Positions 8,529 to 17,292 of a stretch of 64,000 bases of DNA are shown piece after piece (within the stretch, counting starts at the first letter, position 1; each line of letters starts with the position of its first letter). The stretch lies in contig JAGQHB010000015.1 in the NCBI GenBank assembly GCA_020432045.1, positions 1-64,000 of the forward strand, given 5' to 3'. Source of the stretch: Dehalococcoidia bacterium. Its GTDB lineage: Bacteria; Chloroflexota; Dehalococcoidia; Tepidiformales; Tepidiformaceae. The position numbers and the translations under genes were made by a program. The notes under the pieces are model-generated. The model was given only the letters and a program-made list of their open reading frames with translations, was not told where the DNA came from and did no database searches.

Positions 8529-8576
8529 GCACACAAGGGAGGCCCGTAGCCCACGCTCCGGGCCTCCCTTGTGTGC
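8529..8576. terminator. Strong 18-bp perfect hairpin after the acyl-CoA dehydrogenase
   Basis: 8529-8546 pairs perfectly with 8559-8576 around a 12-nt loop. There is no T-tract on either side, so it may terminate by another mechanism or protect the mRNA end. Confidence 0.55.
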
Positions 8577-8656
8577 CAGAGCTGGGTCGCCGCATGGAGC
8601 CGGCGCGCTTCAGCTTTGCGTGGCGATGGTTCCCGCCACAAACCGCTGACGGCCCC

Positions 8657-8662
8657 TATAGT
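8657..8662 (+). promoter_or_regulatory. -10 box (TATAGT), leaderless-type
   Basis: TATAGT lies 10 nt ahead of ATG 8673, with no ribosome site between. It supports the short start of the CaiB fusion. Confidence 0.45.
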
Positions 8663-8672
8663 TCAATCGCCT

Positions 8673-11105
8673 ATGTCCGAGTCCGTCCGCTCACTTACTG
8701 GTCTTCGCGTCCTCGAACTACCCGGCGTCGCACCGCTCTTCTGCGGCAAGTTCTTCGCAGATCTCGGCGCCGAGGTGGTCAAAGTCGAGCCACCGGAAGG
8801 AGATCCGGCCCGCTTCCTCGATCCCCTCTTGCCCGTGCAGGGTGGCCTCGTGAGTGCCACCTGGCTCTCGTACTCGCTCGGCAAACGTAGCTGGGTCGTT
8901 GACTTCCGCGATCCCCCGTCAGTCGAACGCCTCTGCGCTGCCATCGCCTCGGCGGATGTGGTCCTCCACGGCCTGCTCTCCCCCGAAGTTTCACGGCTGG
9001 GACTCGATCCGGCCGCGTTCGCCCGTGCGAACCCATCAGGCATCGTCGTCAGCATCACGCCCTTCGGCGCCGAAGGCCCCTTGTCCGGCTGGCTCGGCGA
9101 CGACCTCGTCCACATCGCCATGGGGGGCTACCTGCAGATGACGGGGGAAGCAGAGGGCCGGCCAATCCGGCCCTCTGTCCCCATTCAGAGCTACCTCCAT
9201 GCTGGAAACCATGCCTTCGTCGCGTCGCTCCTCGCCCTGCGCCGCCGCAATCTCACGGGCCGCGGCGCCGCCATAGATCAGGCCATCCGTGACACCGCCA
9301 GCTGGCAGCTGACCCACACCTATCAGCACTGGGACATGAACCGCGTCAACCTCAAGCGCCAGGGCCAGGGCCGCGACATGGGCGGTCGCAAGCGGCTCAA
9401 GATGGTCTACCGCTCCGCCGACGGATTCGTTGTTCTCATGTTCACGACGGGCCACCTCGGTATCCGCTCGAATACTGCCCTCGTTCAGCGCATGGACGAA
9501 GACGGCCTCGCACCGTCCTGGCTCAAGGCTATCGATTGGATGGAAACTGACCTGCTCAATACCGAGCCGGACCTTGTCGAACGCCTCGAATCGGCACTAT
9601 CCGCCTTCTTCGCACGTCATACTGGCCAGGAACTGCTCGACTGGGCCATTGGTTCAGGTCTCATGCTCGCCCCGGTCAACACGGTCGCTGATGTCGCCGT
9701 CGACCCGCAGCTCGCCCACCGGCAGTCATGGGTGACCATCGAACAACCGGGTATTGGGCCCATCCGGGTCCCCGGTCCGCCGATTCGCCTTCGCGGCGTG
9801 GAATGGTCGCCCACCGGCCCGTCGCCAGCTCTTGGCTCCGGTGCGGCACCCGATTGGCCCGCCCGGCCCGTCGCTCCTGTTCGCGGCGACCCTGCCATGT
9901 TGCCGCTGGCTGGCGTCCGTGTCCTTGATCTGGGATCCACCATCGCCGCGCCAACGGCCGCCCGTCACATGGCTGATTTCGGCGCCGAAGTCATCAAGGT
10001 CGAGTCACTCACCCATCCCGATACGCTCAGGGTTGGCACCCCGTACGCAGGCGGCGAGGCGGGCGTCGATCGTTCGGGATACTTCGGCGGCTACAACGCG
10101 GGCAAGCGTTCCTTTGCGCTCAACCTTCGCACGCCGGGCGCGGCCGACGTCATCCGTCGCCTCGTGCAGAACGCGGATGTCCTCGTCGAAAACTTTGCTC
10201 CCGGCGTCATGGACAGGCTCGGCCTCCCCCCGGATCGCCTCTACGAATGGAATCCCAGGCTCGTTGTCGCCAGTCACAGCCTCCAGGGTCAGGTTGGCCC
10301 CCGCTCGCGCCATCGCGGCTACGGCCAGATCGCCAGCGCCATGACCGGTTGGTACGACCTCACGGGCGAGGCTGGCGGCGAGCCCCTCGGCCCGTACTCC
10401 GCCTACACCGACTTTCTCTCCTGGCCCTTCCTACTATCGGCCATCCTCCTTGCACTCGAAGAACGCGACCGAACCGGCGAGGGCCAGTACATCGATCATG
10501 CCCAGGTCGAATCCTCCCTCCACTTCCTGGCGCCATTGCTACTCGATCACGAGATTACGGGCGCCGTCGCTACCCGCCGTGGCAATGCCGAATCGCTTCA
10601 CGCTCCCGTGAATACCTACCGCTGTGCCACCGGCGAGCCCTGGCTCGCTATCGCTGTCCGTTCAGACGACGCATGGTTCGGACTCTGTTCAGTGCTTGGA
10701 GAGCCTGAACGTGCCGCCGACCCCCGCTTCGCGACCGCGACCGAGCGCGTTGCCAACGCGCCCGAACTCGACGCCTGGCTCGATAAGCGCCTCTCCGAAC
10801 GCGATGCGCACGAATGGGCCTACCGCCTCCAGGAGGCCGGCGTGCCGGCCGGTCCAGTAGCTCGTGCCAGTGACCTCTTCTCTGACCCGCAGTACTCTCA
10901 CCGCCAATTCTTCCGGCGGCTCCAACATCCAATCCTCGGCGATCACGCCGTTGTTACACAGACGTTCCGAATCCATGGCCTTGAGCCCGGCCCACACCGT
11001 GCTGCACCGCTCCTCGGCGAGCATACGTTCGAAATCGCGACGCAACTCCTCGGCATCCCCGAGGGCGAGGTCGCCCGGCTCGTCGAAGCGCAGGTCCTCC
11101 AGTAG
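8673..11105 (+). CDS. Double CaiB/BaiF CoA-transferase fusion protein
   Basis: 810 residues, twice a normal CaiB/BaiF chain. Domain 1 starts LTGLRVLELPGVAPLFCGK and domain 2, about residue 410, restarts LAGVRVLDLGSTIAAPTAA. Family III CoA-transferases use an Asp nucleophile. In domain 2 it is present (AYTDFLSW). In domain 1 the aligned position, fixed by comparison with the upstream racemase, is Ser (VPIQSYLHAG). So one active site looks intact and one degenerate. The start ATG 8673 is supported by a near-start -10 box. The stop is 6 nt from the converging MBL gene. Substrate unknown. Confidence 0.88.
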   Translation: MSESVRSLTGLRVLELPGVAPLFCGKFFADLGAEVVKVEPPEGDPARFLDPLLPVQGGLVSATWLSYSLGKRSWVVDFRDPPSVERLCAAIASADVVLHGLLSPEVSRLGLDPAAFARANPSGIVVSITPFGAEGPLSGWLGDDLVHIAMGGYLQMTGEAEGRPIRPSVPIQSYLHAGNHAFVASLLALRRRNLTGRGAAIDQAIRDTASWQLTHTYQHWDMNRVNLKRQGQGRDMGGRKRLKMVYRSADGFVVLMFTTGHLGIRSNTALVQRMDEDGLAPSWLKAIDWMETDLLNTEPDLVERLESALSAFFARHTGQELLDWAIGSGLMLAPVNTVADVAVDPQLAHRQSWVTIEQPGIGPIRVPGPPIRLRGVEWSPTGPSPALGSGAAPDWPARPVAPVRGDPAMLPLAGVRVLDLGSTIAAPTAARHMADFGAEVIKVESLTHPDTLRVGTPYAGGEAGVDRSGYFGGYNAGKRSFALNLRTPGAADVIRRLVQNADVLVENFAPGVMDRLGLPPDRLYEWNPRLVVASHSLQGQVGPRSRHRGYGQIASAMTGWYDLTGEAGGEPLGPYSAYTDFLSWPFLLSAILLALEERDRTGEGQYIDHAQVESSLHFLAPLLLDHEITGAVATRRGNAESLHAPVNTYRCATGEPWLAIAVRSDDAWFGLCSVLGEPERAADPRFATATERVANAPELDAWLDKRLSERDAHEWAYRLQEAGVPAGPVARASDLFSDPQYSHRQFFRRLQHPILGDHAVVTQTFRIHGLEPGPHRAAPLLGEHTFEIATQLLGIPEGEVARLVEAQVLQ

Positions 11106-11111
11106 CCGTCT

Positions 11112-12095
11112 CTACTGGCCCGTTGGCGCCCACAGGTCGCCGTTCTGCACGGCACGGCCCTCATCCACCAACACATCCAGGTGCCCGAGGACCGTGGGTA
11201 CTATCTGCCAGAAACGCCGCCGCAGTGCCCTCGGATACAACTGTTCGCAGAGCGCATAAAGCGATGTCGCCCCCGCCACCGAAAGCCCCTCCAGTACCCG
11301 TTCGGTTCTGCTGTCGATGGCGGCAATGTTCGCTTCAATCGTTTCCGCCACCGTGTCGAACGGCTCGCCATGGCCTGGCAAACAGCGCGAGAACGATTCG
11401 CTTCGGAGTGTCGCCAGGGATGCGCGAAATGCCGGCAGGCTCCGGAACCGCGCGTGCGTCGGCGAATCCGGGTCGACCTGCAACCCCGGTGTCGGGGTGA
11501 TGTCCGGTAGCAGCTGATCTCCGGAAAAGAGCCACCCTTCCGCTGCGTGAACCACCACGCAGTTTCCGGGCGTGTGCCCTGGCAACAGCTCCACACGAAG
11601 CCCCGCCCCAACCAGTCCGTCCTCGCTCGGCGCCGAGGGCTCGTATCGCTGGTACATCAGGCCCGTCGGCCAGTGTGGATGATTCCCCGCCGGCGGATAG
11701 CTCTTCCGCGCCAGCTTGTGCGAGGACATTCGGCGGTCGAGTCCCGCCAGTGCATCGGAAACGACCGCCTCGGGCGCGCCACAGGCCTCGACAACTCCTG
11801 CCAGCAGTGTGTGTTCCGCGTCGATTTCCTCGTCGCTCTCGGCCGTGTAGCGCCAGTCCGCTCGCCCAAGCGTCACCGGCACTCCGGCCGCCTGCCACCG
11901 CGCACCCAGCCCAGCATGGTCATGATGTCCGTGTGTTGCCACCACGCGGTCGGGTGTCCTCCCTCGAAGTGCCGCCTGAAGCTCTGTCCACGCGCCCACG
12001 TAATCGGGCCCGGCGTCAATGAGCACGCGCTCGTTGCCGTCCTCGACCAGATAGAGGGTGTTGTAGTGCAGCCGGATAGGTTCGACTTTCGCCAC
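11112..12095 (-). CDS. Metallo-beta-lactamase fold hydrolase
   Basis: 327 residues. It has the two-metal signature: HGHHDHAG (HxHxDH), PGHTPGN, FSGDQLL and PGHGEP. An insertion of about 80 residues between the first two motifs and a C-terminal helical region resemble lactamase-like (LACTB2/glyoxalase II-like) thioester hydrolases, which would suit the acyl-CoA neighbourhood, but the substrate is not known. The start is GTG 12095 with TAGACT 7 nt upstream and no ribosome site. It is divergent from the MoxR operon. Confidence 0.83.
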   Translation of the reverse strand: MAKVEPIRLHYNTLYLVEDGNERVLIDAGPDYVGAWTELQAALRGRTPDRVVATHGHHDHAGLGARWQAAGVPVTLGRADWRYTAESDEEIDAEHTLLAGVVEACGAPEAVVSDALAGLDRRMSSHKLARKSYPPAGNHPHWPTGLMYQRYEPSAPSEDGLVGAGLRVELLPGHTPGNCVVVHAAEGWLFSGDQLLPDITPTPGLQVDPDSPTHARFRSLPAFRASLATLRSESFSRCLPGHGEPFDTVAETIEANIAAIDSRTERVLEGLSVAGATSLYALCEQLYPRALRRRFWQIVPTVLGHLDVLVDEGRAVQNGDLWAPTGQ

Positions 12096-12102
12096 GCCCC
12101 CG

Positions 12103-12164
12103 AGTCTATTGCCGCCGCCCGGTAAAGGCTTTCTGTGGCCCGCGATCAGACCCCCGCGTACGAT
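12103..12164. promoter_or_regulatory. Divergent pair of leaderless-type -10 boxes
   Basis: Minus-strand TAGACT (12103-12108) stands 7 nt from GTG 12095, and plus-strand TACGAT (12159-12164) stands 7 nt from GTG 12172. The ATG at 12163 is inside the second box, which argues that MoxR begins at GTG 12172. Confidence 0.45.
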
Positions 12165-12171
12165 GCGCCCC

Positions 12172-13167
12172 GTGGACCCTCAAACCAAGAACCGCCCCGC
12201 AGAGGGCCGCCTGTCACCCGAAGATGTCGCCTTCATCCGCAGTGCCGCCGATCGCCTCCAGGAGAGCGTCGAACGCGTGATCGTTGGCAAACCCGACATC
12301 GTCCGCCTCGCCCTTGTCGCACTTCTTTGCGAAGGGCACATCCTCCTCGAAGACGTTCCCGGCACCGGTAAGACGATGCTCGCCCGGACCATCGCGCGGT
12401 CGCTCGGCTGCTCGTTCCGGCGCATCCAGTTTACGCCGGACCTCATGCCTTCGGACGTAACGGGCATCAACTACTTCAACCAGAAGCTCGGCGAATTTGT
12501 CTTCCGCGAAGGCCCCCTCATCGCCCAGGTCGTCCTCGCCGATGAGATCAACCGCGCCACCCCACGCACGCAGGCGGCGTTGCTGGAGGCCATGGAGGAA
12601 AAGCAGCTCACCGTTGAAGGTGTCACGGTGCAGCTGCCCCGCCCTTTTCTTGTCCTCGCCACGCAAAACCCCGTCGAACTTGAGGGCACATTCCCGCTGC
12701 CGGAAGCACAGCTCGATCGCTTCCTGCTTCGCCTCAAGCTCGGCTACCCGGACGAAGACGGCGAAGACGAGATCCTCTCTCGCTTTGAAGACCACAGTCC
12801 GCTCGGGGATGTCGAACCCGTGCTGGAGGCCGCCGAACTCGTCCGCCTTGCCGCCGCCCTCGGCCATCTTCATGTTGACCCTTCCATCCGCCGCTACTGC
12901 GTCCAGATCGTCCGCGAAACCCGCAACGATGCCTCGTTCGAGCTCGGTGCCAGCCCTCGCGCCAGCCTTGCCCTCTTCCGGGCATCCCGGGCTCATGCGG
13001 CCATCAACGGCCGCGACTTCGTTCTCCCGGACGATGTGAAGACCATGGCCCGCCACGTCCTTCCCCATCGCCTCATCCTTTCCACGCAGTCCCGGCTCCG
13101 TGGCCGCGATACCGGCGACATTCTCGACGAAGTCCTTCGCCGTGTGCCCGTCCCCATCGAGGAGTAG
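12172..13167 (+). CDS. MoxR family AAA+ ATPase
   Basis: 331 residues from GTG (334 if ATG 12163 is used). It has Walker A EDVPGTGKT, Walker B VVLADEINRA, sensor 1 LATQNP and the C-terminal lid. MoxR ATPases act as chaperones that mature or activate partner complexes, typically encoded with DUF58 (VWA-like) proteins, as here. The next gene starts 2 nt after the stop and the third overlaps it, giving a tight three-gene MoxR-DUF58-DUF4129 operon. Confidence 0.9.
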   Translation: MDPQTKNRPAEGRLSPEDVAFIRSAADRLQESVERVIVGKPDIVRLALVALLCEGHILLEDVPGTGKTMLARTIARSLGCSFRRIQFTPDLMPSDVTGINYFNQKLGEFVFREGPLIAQVVLADEINRATPRTQAALLEAMEEKQLTVEGVTVQLPRPFLVLATQNPVELEGTFPLPEAQLDRFLLRLKLGYPDEDGEDEILSRFEDHSPLGDVEPVLEAAELVRLAAALGHLHVDPSIRRYCVQIVRETRNDASFELGASPRASLALFRASRAHAAINGRDFVLPDDVKTMARHVLPHRLILSTQSRLRGRDTGDILDEVLRRVPVPIEE

Positions 13168-13169
13168 TT

Positions 13170-14381
13170 GTGCCTTTTCGTGACGCCTGGCTGCTCGTTG
13201 GTGGGGCGTTGGCTATCATCGGCTTCGGCGTCGCCGAACCCGTTGTCTCTGCCGTAGGCTTCGTGATCATCCTCATCGGCGGCGTCAGCCGGTACTGGCA
13301 TCGTCACCTCTTCACGCGCACCGTCTTCACTACGTCGCTCTCGGAGCACCGGGCGTTCATCGATGAGCCCGTAAACCTTGACGTCGAACTCGTGAACCGG
13401 AAGGCCCTCCCCCTCCCCTGGTACGAATGGCGCATGGCCCTGTCCGATGCTATTCACATCAACGGCGAGCCCCTCGCCGCCGCCGTCGTACCCGGGCTCA
13501 GCTGGCTCTATCGCAAAGGCGCTATGGGCTGGTACGAGCGCCGCGCCTGGCGGTTCACCCTCACCGCGACCGAACGCGGTCACTTCCAGGTCGGGCCAAC
13601 TTCGCTGAAGTCCGCCGACCTCTTCGGTATCTTCCCCGGCCAAAAGGAGTTCGGCTCCACTGAGTACATCACGGTCTATCCGAAGGTCTTTGGCCTGGAA
13701 GACCTTGGATTTCCCGCAGACCGTCCATTCGGCGAAATCCGCGGCGGCTCGCCTGTCTTCGAAGATCCATTGCGTGTTGCCGGCCTTCGCGAATACCGCC
13801 CCGGCGACCCCCTCCGCCGCATCGATTGGAAGGCTACTGCCCGGACTGGTGACCTCACCTCTCGTGTCTACGAACCGTCCGCCACCCGCCAGCTGTACCT
13901 CTGCCTCAATATCGACACGATGGAGCACGCCTGGGAGGGATACCTAAAGGCCGAGCTCGAACGCGCTGTCTCCACCACTGCCAGTGTCGCGATCTGGGCC
14001 GCCGAACAGAAATACGCCGTCGGCCTCCTCGCGAACGGGTCTTTTCCCGAGGCCGACCGTCCCATCCGCCTCCCGCCATCTCGCTCCCGGGACCAGGTCA
14101 TCCGTATCCTCGAAGCGCTCGCCGTCATTCAGCCCCTGACCCTCGGCGACCTCGCAGGCGCCCTCATGCGAGAAAGCGGCCGCATGCCGGCCGGATCCAC
14201 TGTTGTCTGTATCGCATCGCTCATCCCGGAGGCGCTTGCCGGAGCTCTTCTTCGCCTCCACCAGGAGGGCCACCGCGTCCACGTCATCGGCACGTCCGAA
14301 CGGGTGTCAGGCGCCGTCCCGGTCGAAATCCCGTTGAAGCTCCTCGGCCGTGGCTACGAGCGGCGGGAGGCCAGCACGTGA
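13170..14381 (+). CDS. DUF58 domain protein (MoxR partner)
   Basis: 403 residues. Two N-terminal membrane helices (about 7-40) are followed by a beta-rich region and then the DUF58 signature YRPGDPLRRIDWKATAR, with a degenerate VWA-like fold after it. The family is found next to MoxR ATPases and is thought to be their client or scaffold. Start GTG 13170 follows gaggag in the end of moxR. Its TGA overlaps the GTG of the next gene by 4 nt, indicating translational coupling. Confidence 0.85.
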   Translation: MPFRDAWLLVGGALAIIGFGVAEPVVSAVGFVIILIGGVSRYWHRHLFTRTVFTTSLSEHRAFIDEPVNLDVELVNRKALPLPWYEWRMALSDAIHINGEPLAAAVVPGLSWLYRKGAMGWYERRAWRFTLTATERGHFQVGPTSLKSADLFGIFPGQKEFGSTEYITVYPKVFGLEDLGFPADRPFGEIRGGSPVFEDPLRVAGLREYRPGDPLRRIDWKATARTGDLTSRVYEPSATRQLYLCLNIDTMEHAWEGYLKAELERAVSTTASVAIWAAEQKYAVGLLANGSFPEADRPIRLPPSRSRDQVIRILEALAVIQPLTLGDLAGALMRESGRMPAGSTVVCIASLIPEALAGALLRLHQEGHRVHVIGTSERVSGAVPVEIPLKLLGRGYERREAST

Positions 14382-15718
14382 TCGGACGCGTTGCAATCGC
14401 CACTGCCGTCGCCAGCGAAGCCCTCGCGTTCTACACCGTTGCCGAATGGTTCGCCGCCGGTTTCCCCGAGGGTCGCAACGAGACCTTCCCCGCGCTCACC
14501 CTCGTGGCCCTCGCCCTCATCGCCTTTTCGCTCCCCCGCGCGGTCCAGGCGCTTGAACTGAAGCCGGGCCCGTCTGCCGCCGTCATCGGCATCGTGGCCT
14601 ACGTCGTCCTCTACGGACTGATCCGCCTCCAGTTCTCCGGCGACTTCGCCATCTGGAATCTCTCCTGGATGGCCGACTTCGTCCGCGATCCAGGCGCAAC
14701 ACTGGAAAACCGCGGCTCTGTCGTTGCTGGCGTGCTCATTGCTATCGCCGTCTGGGCGCGAGCGTCCCTCCGTTCGGGTCAGGACATCGAACTCGCGGTG
14801 CTGGTCCGTTCAGTAACGGTGCCGTTTGTCATCGTCACTGCCGTCGTTGCACTTTCCGCCTATAGCGACCGTGTCGGCATCGTCGCCCGAGGTGGTGCGG
14901 CCTACTACGTTGTCGCGATCGTCTCGCTCGCGTTTGCGCAGCTGTCACTGAGCGGCGCGACCTTTGGCGAACTCCGTGCCGGCGGCACGGTCGTCACGCT
15001 CCTTGCCGCGACACTCGGTGCCGCCGCAGCCTGCGTGGTCGTGTTCTGGCTCGTCTTCGGCATCGTCGGCCCCATCATCGGACCGATTATCGAGGAGACG
15101 ATCTTCATCGTTCTCACTGCCATCCTCACGCCGATCGCGTGGGTGCTTGAATTTATTCTCTCGCGGCTCCTCGGTGACGCCACCGCCATTCCCGATATCA
15201 CGGTCCCCGATGCAATCAAAGAGAGAGCTGGGGAAGACCCGCACTCTGCCGCCAGCCCGGCAGAGCGCGGCGGAATCTATGCCGCCCGGATCTTCATGCT
15301 CGTCCTTGGCCTCGTCATCCTTGCTGGTGTCGTCGCGTTCCACACCCGGCTTCGCCGTCGCATGGCTGCGCCGGCCGTGGAAGGAGATGCCTCGTCGCTC
15401 GGCGGCGCCTTCACGGATGACCTCTCCGGCCTCCTGCGGTCTATGTTCCGGCGCGGGCATGCAACGCCCAGCGGCACTGCTTCAAGTGAGGCCCGCCGCC
15501 TCTACCTTGCGATGGTCGAGCAGGCCCGCAAAGACGGTATCGATCGTGACCCTGCCGATACTCCGGAAGAAATCGTCCCCCGTGTCGCCGCCGTCTATGA
15601 GCCGCTCGTCGCTCGCGAAATCACCGATGCGTTTATCCAGTCCCGCTACGCTGGCCGTGAACCCGACCCAGCCCGTCTCGCAGAGTTACAGCGCCGCTGG
15701 GCCCAGCGCCGCTCCTGA
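14378..15718 (+). CDS. Polytopic membrane protein with DUF4129 C-terminal domain
   Basis: 446 residues. About seven hydrophobic helices occupy the first 290 residues and one more lies near 305-322. The cytoplasmic C-terminus has the DUF4129 pattern (RRLYLAMVEQARKDGI, TPEEIVPRV, FIQSRYAG). Proteins of this kind usually close MoxR-DUF58 operons, sometimes fused to a transglutaminase domain, which is absent here. Start GTG 14378 overlaps the previous stop. Function of the complex is not established; envelope maturation is an inference from relatives. Confidence 0.8.
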   Translation: MIGRVAIATAVASEALAFYTVAEWFAAGFPEGRNETFPALTLVALALIAFSLPRAVQALELKPGPSAAVIGIVAYVVLYGLIRLQFSGDFAIWNLSWMADFVRDPGATLENRGSVVAGVLIAIAVWARASLRSGQDIELAVLVRSVTVPFVIVTAVVALSAYSDRVGIVARGGAAYYVVAIVSLAFAQLSLSGATFGELRAGGTVVTLLAATLGAAAACVVVFWLVFGIVGPIIGPIIEETIFIVLTAILTPIAWVLEFILSRLLGDATAIPDITVPDAIKERAGEDPHSAASPAERGGIYAARIFMLVLGLVILAGVVAFHTRLRRRMAAPAVEGDASSLGGAFTDDLSGLLRSMFRRGHATPSGTASSEARRLYLAMVEQARKDGIDRDPADTPEEIVPRVAAVYEPLVAREITDAFIQSRYAGREPDPARLAELQRRWAQRRS

Positions 15719-15733
15719 TATCTCGCTGCCCCC

Positions 15734-16456
15734 TTAAGCGCGGCGAAGGTCCTCCAGCACCGCCCATCCATCCCCATGAGCTGTAACGGTTGGTATGGCC
15801 CTCGAAGAATTCGGCCGGAACGCAAACACCACGTCCCGCGACAGGTCCAGCTCTTCGAGTAGCCTCGCATGCGTCGACCCACGTGCCGATGACCGAAGCT
15901 TCACGGGGTCTGATGCCAGTAAGAGCCGCCCTGCATCTCCAACGACCAGGCCCGGTGCCACACCGGCAATGTGCTGCGCGATCTCCGCGGCCCCATAGGC
16001 GTCCTCCAGCGAGAACGTTGTCCCGCCCGCATTCCCTGAACACACGATCAATACCGAATCAAAGGCGCGTGCTCCGGCGGCAACGGCTGATACGTTCGTC
16101 AGCGATCCCGCGATCGTTCGCCCCTGGCGTGCGGCCATGCAGAGGGCTGCCGTGCCATTCGTCGTGAACATCACGCCCGACTTCCCCTGAAGGTCCAGCT
16201 CCGAGGCTTCCACCGGCGAGTTCCCGTGGTCGAAATCTGCCGGCGGCATCCCTCCAACCTCGCCGAAGAGGATCGCCCCCGTTTCGTCCCGCAGTCTCCG
16301 TGCGTAGTCGATGTCCTGTGCCACCGTCAGCGTTCGCAGTCCGCGCTCGAACAGCGTTGCGATTGTCGTTGTCGCTCGCAGCAGGTCGACGACCACGAGG
16401 CAATCGGCGGTCCTTCCTGGTTCCGGCAGGAGCAGCACATCAAGCGTCGCGACCAT
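15734..16456 (-). CDS. ComB-like 2-phosphosulfolactate phosphatase family protein
   Basis: 240 residues. Family motifs are visible: VVVDLLRATTT near the N-terminus, GEVGG, GNSP, TTNGT, and CSGNAGGTTFSLEDAYGA. ComB removes phosphate in coenzyme M synthesis in methanogens, but homologs are common in bacteria without coenzyme M, so the substrate here is uncertain. The start ATG 16456 has GATAGT 6 nt upstream. It is divergent from murI with 53 nt between them, and converges on the DUF4129 gene. Confidence 0.82.
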   Translation of the reverse strand: MVATLDVLLLPEPGRTADCLVVVDLLRATTTIATLFERGLRTLTVAQDIDYARRLRDETGAILFGEVGGMPPADFDHGNSPVEASELDLQGKSGVMFTTNGTAALCMAARQGRTIAGSLTNVSAVAAGARAFDSVLIVCSGNAGGTTFSLEDAYGAAEIAQHIAGVAPGLVVGDAGRLLLASDPVKLRSSARGSTHARLLEELDLSRDVVFAFRPNSSRAIPTVTAHGDGWAVLEDLRRA

Positions 16457-16462
16457 CGCGGC

Positions 16463-16502
16463 ACTATCCCCGCGCAGGCTCTAACGCGCACCGTGCTACG
16501 CT
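16463..16502. promoter_or_regulatory. Divergent leaderless-type -10 boxes for comB-like and murI
   Basis: Minus-strand GATAGT (16463-16468) is 6 nt from ATG 16456; plus-strand TACGCT (16497-16502) is 7 nt from ATG 16510. No ribosome site precedes either gene. Confidence 0.45.
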
Positions 16503-16509
16503 ACGCCGG

Positions 16510-17292
16510 ATGGATTCTCGTCCCGTTGGGATGTTCGATTCCGGCGTCGGTGGCCTCAGTGTGCTGGCTGCCCTTCAGGCCATGGCCCCTGCCGAACACG
16601 TCCTCTATTTCGCAGATACGGCCTACTTTCCCTACGGACCGCGGCCCGCTGCGGAGGTCCGCAAACGCGCATTCAGCATCGCCCATCGCCTCCAACAGGC
16701 ACGTGCCAAGCTCGTCGTGGTCGCCTGCAACACCGCTTCGGCAGCAGCAATCGAAGACCTCCGCCAGATGTTTGATATCCCCTTCGTTGGGATGGTGCCC
16801 GGCCTCAAGCCCGCAGCCGTGCATTCGAAGTCTGGCGTCGTCGCCATCCTCGCGACGCCCGGTACTCTCGATGGCGCCCTCTATGCCCGCGTCACCCAGG
16901 AGTTTGGCAAAGGCGTTACTGTCCTCGATGTGCCTGGCCACGGCCTCGCCGAACTCGTTGAGCATGCCGCACACGACAGCCCCGCTGCCCACGCTGCAAT
17001 CCGCGATGTGCTGCGCCCGGCCGTCTCGCGGGGCGCCGACACCGTCGTCCTCGGGTGCACGCACTATCACTTCCTCACGCCTGTAATCGCGGCCGAGTTC
17101 CCCGGCCTTGCTGTCGTCGACACCGCCGAACCGGTCGCACGCAGGTCTCTCAACGTGCTCGCTGAGCACGCCCTCGAAGCACCGGCTGGCCAGGCGGGCC
17201 ACCTTGACCTCATCGTTAGCGCTGATCCGGCCGGCTTCCGCGCACGCATGCGCCGTCTCGGGTTTGCCCCATCCGCCGAGGTTTCGCCATGA
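16510..17292 (+). CDS. murI: Glutamate racemase
   Basis: 260 residues. It makes D-glutamate for peptidoglycan. FDSGVGGLSVL at the N-terminus, ACNTASA (first catalytic Cys) and LGCTHYHFL (second catalytic Cys) are all present. ATG 16510 is preceded by TACGCT rather than a ribosome site. Its stop overlaps pyrF by 4 nt (ATGA), so cell-wall and pyrimidine genes are coupled here. Confidence 0.92.
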   Translation: MDSRPVGMFDSGVGGLSVLAALQAMAPAEHVLYFADTAYFPYGPRPAAEVRKRAFSIAHRLQQARAKLVVVACNTASAAAIEDLRQMFDIPFVGMVPGLKPAAVHSKSGVVAILATPGTLDGALYARVTQEFGKGVTVLDVPGHGLAELVEHAAHDSPAAHAAIRDVLRPAVSRGADTVVLGCTHYHFLTPVIAAEFPGLAVVDTAEPVARRSLNVLAEHALEAPAGQAGHLDLIVSADPAGFRARMRRLGFAPSAEVSP

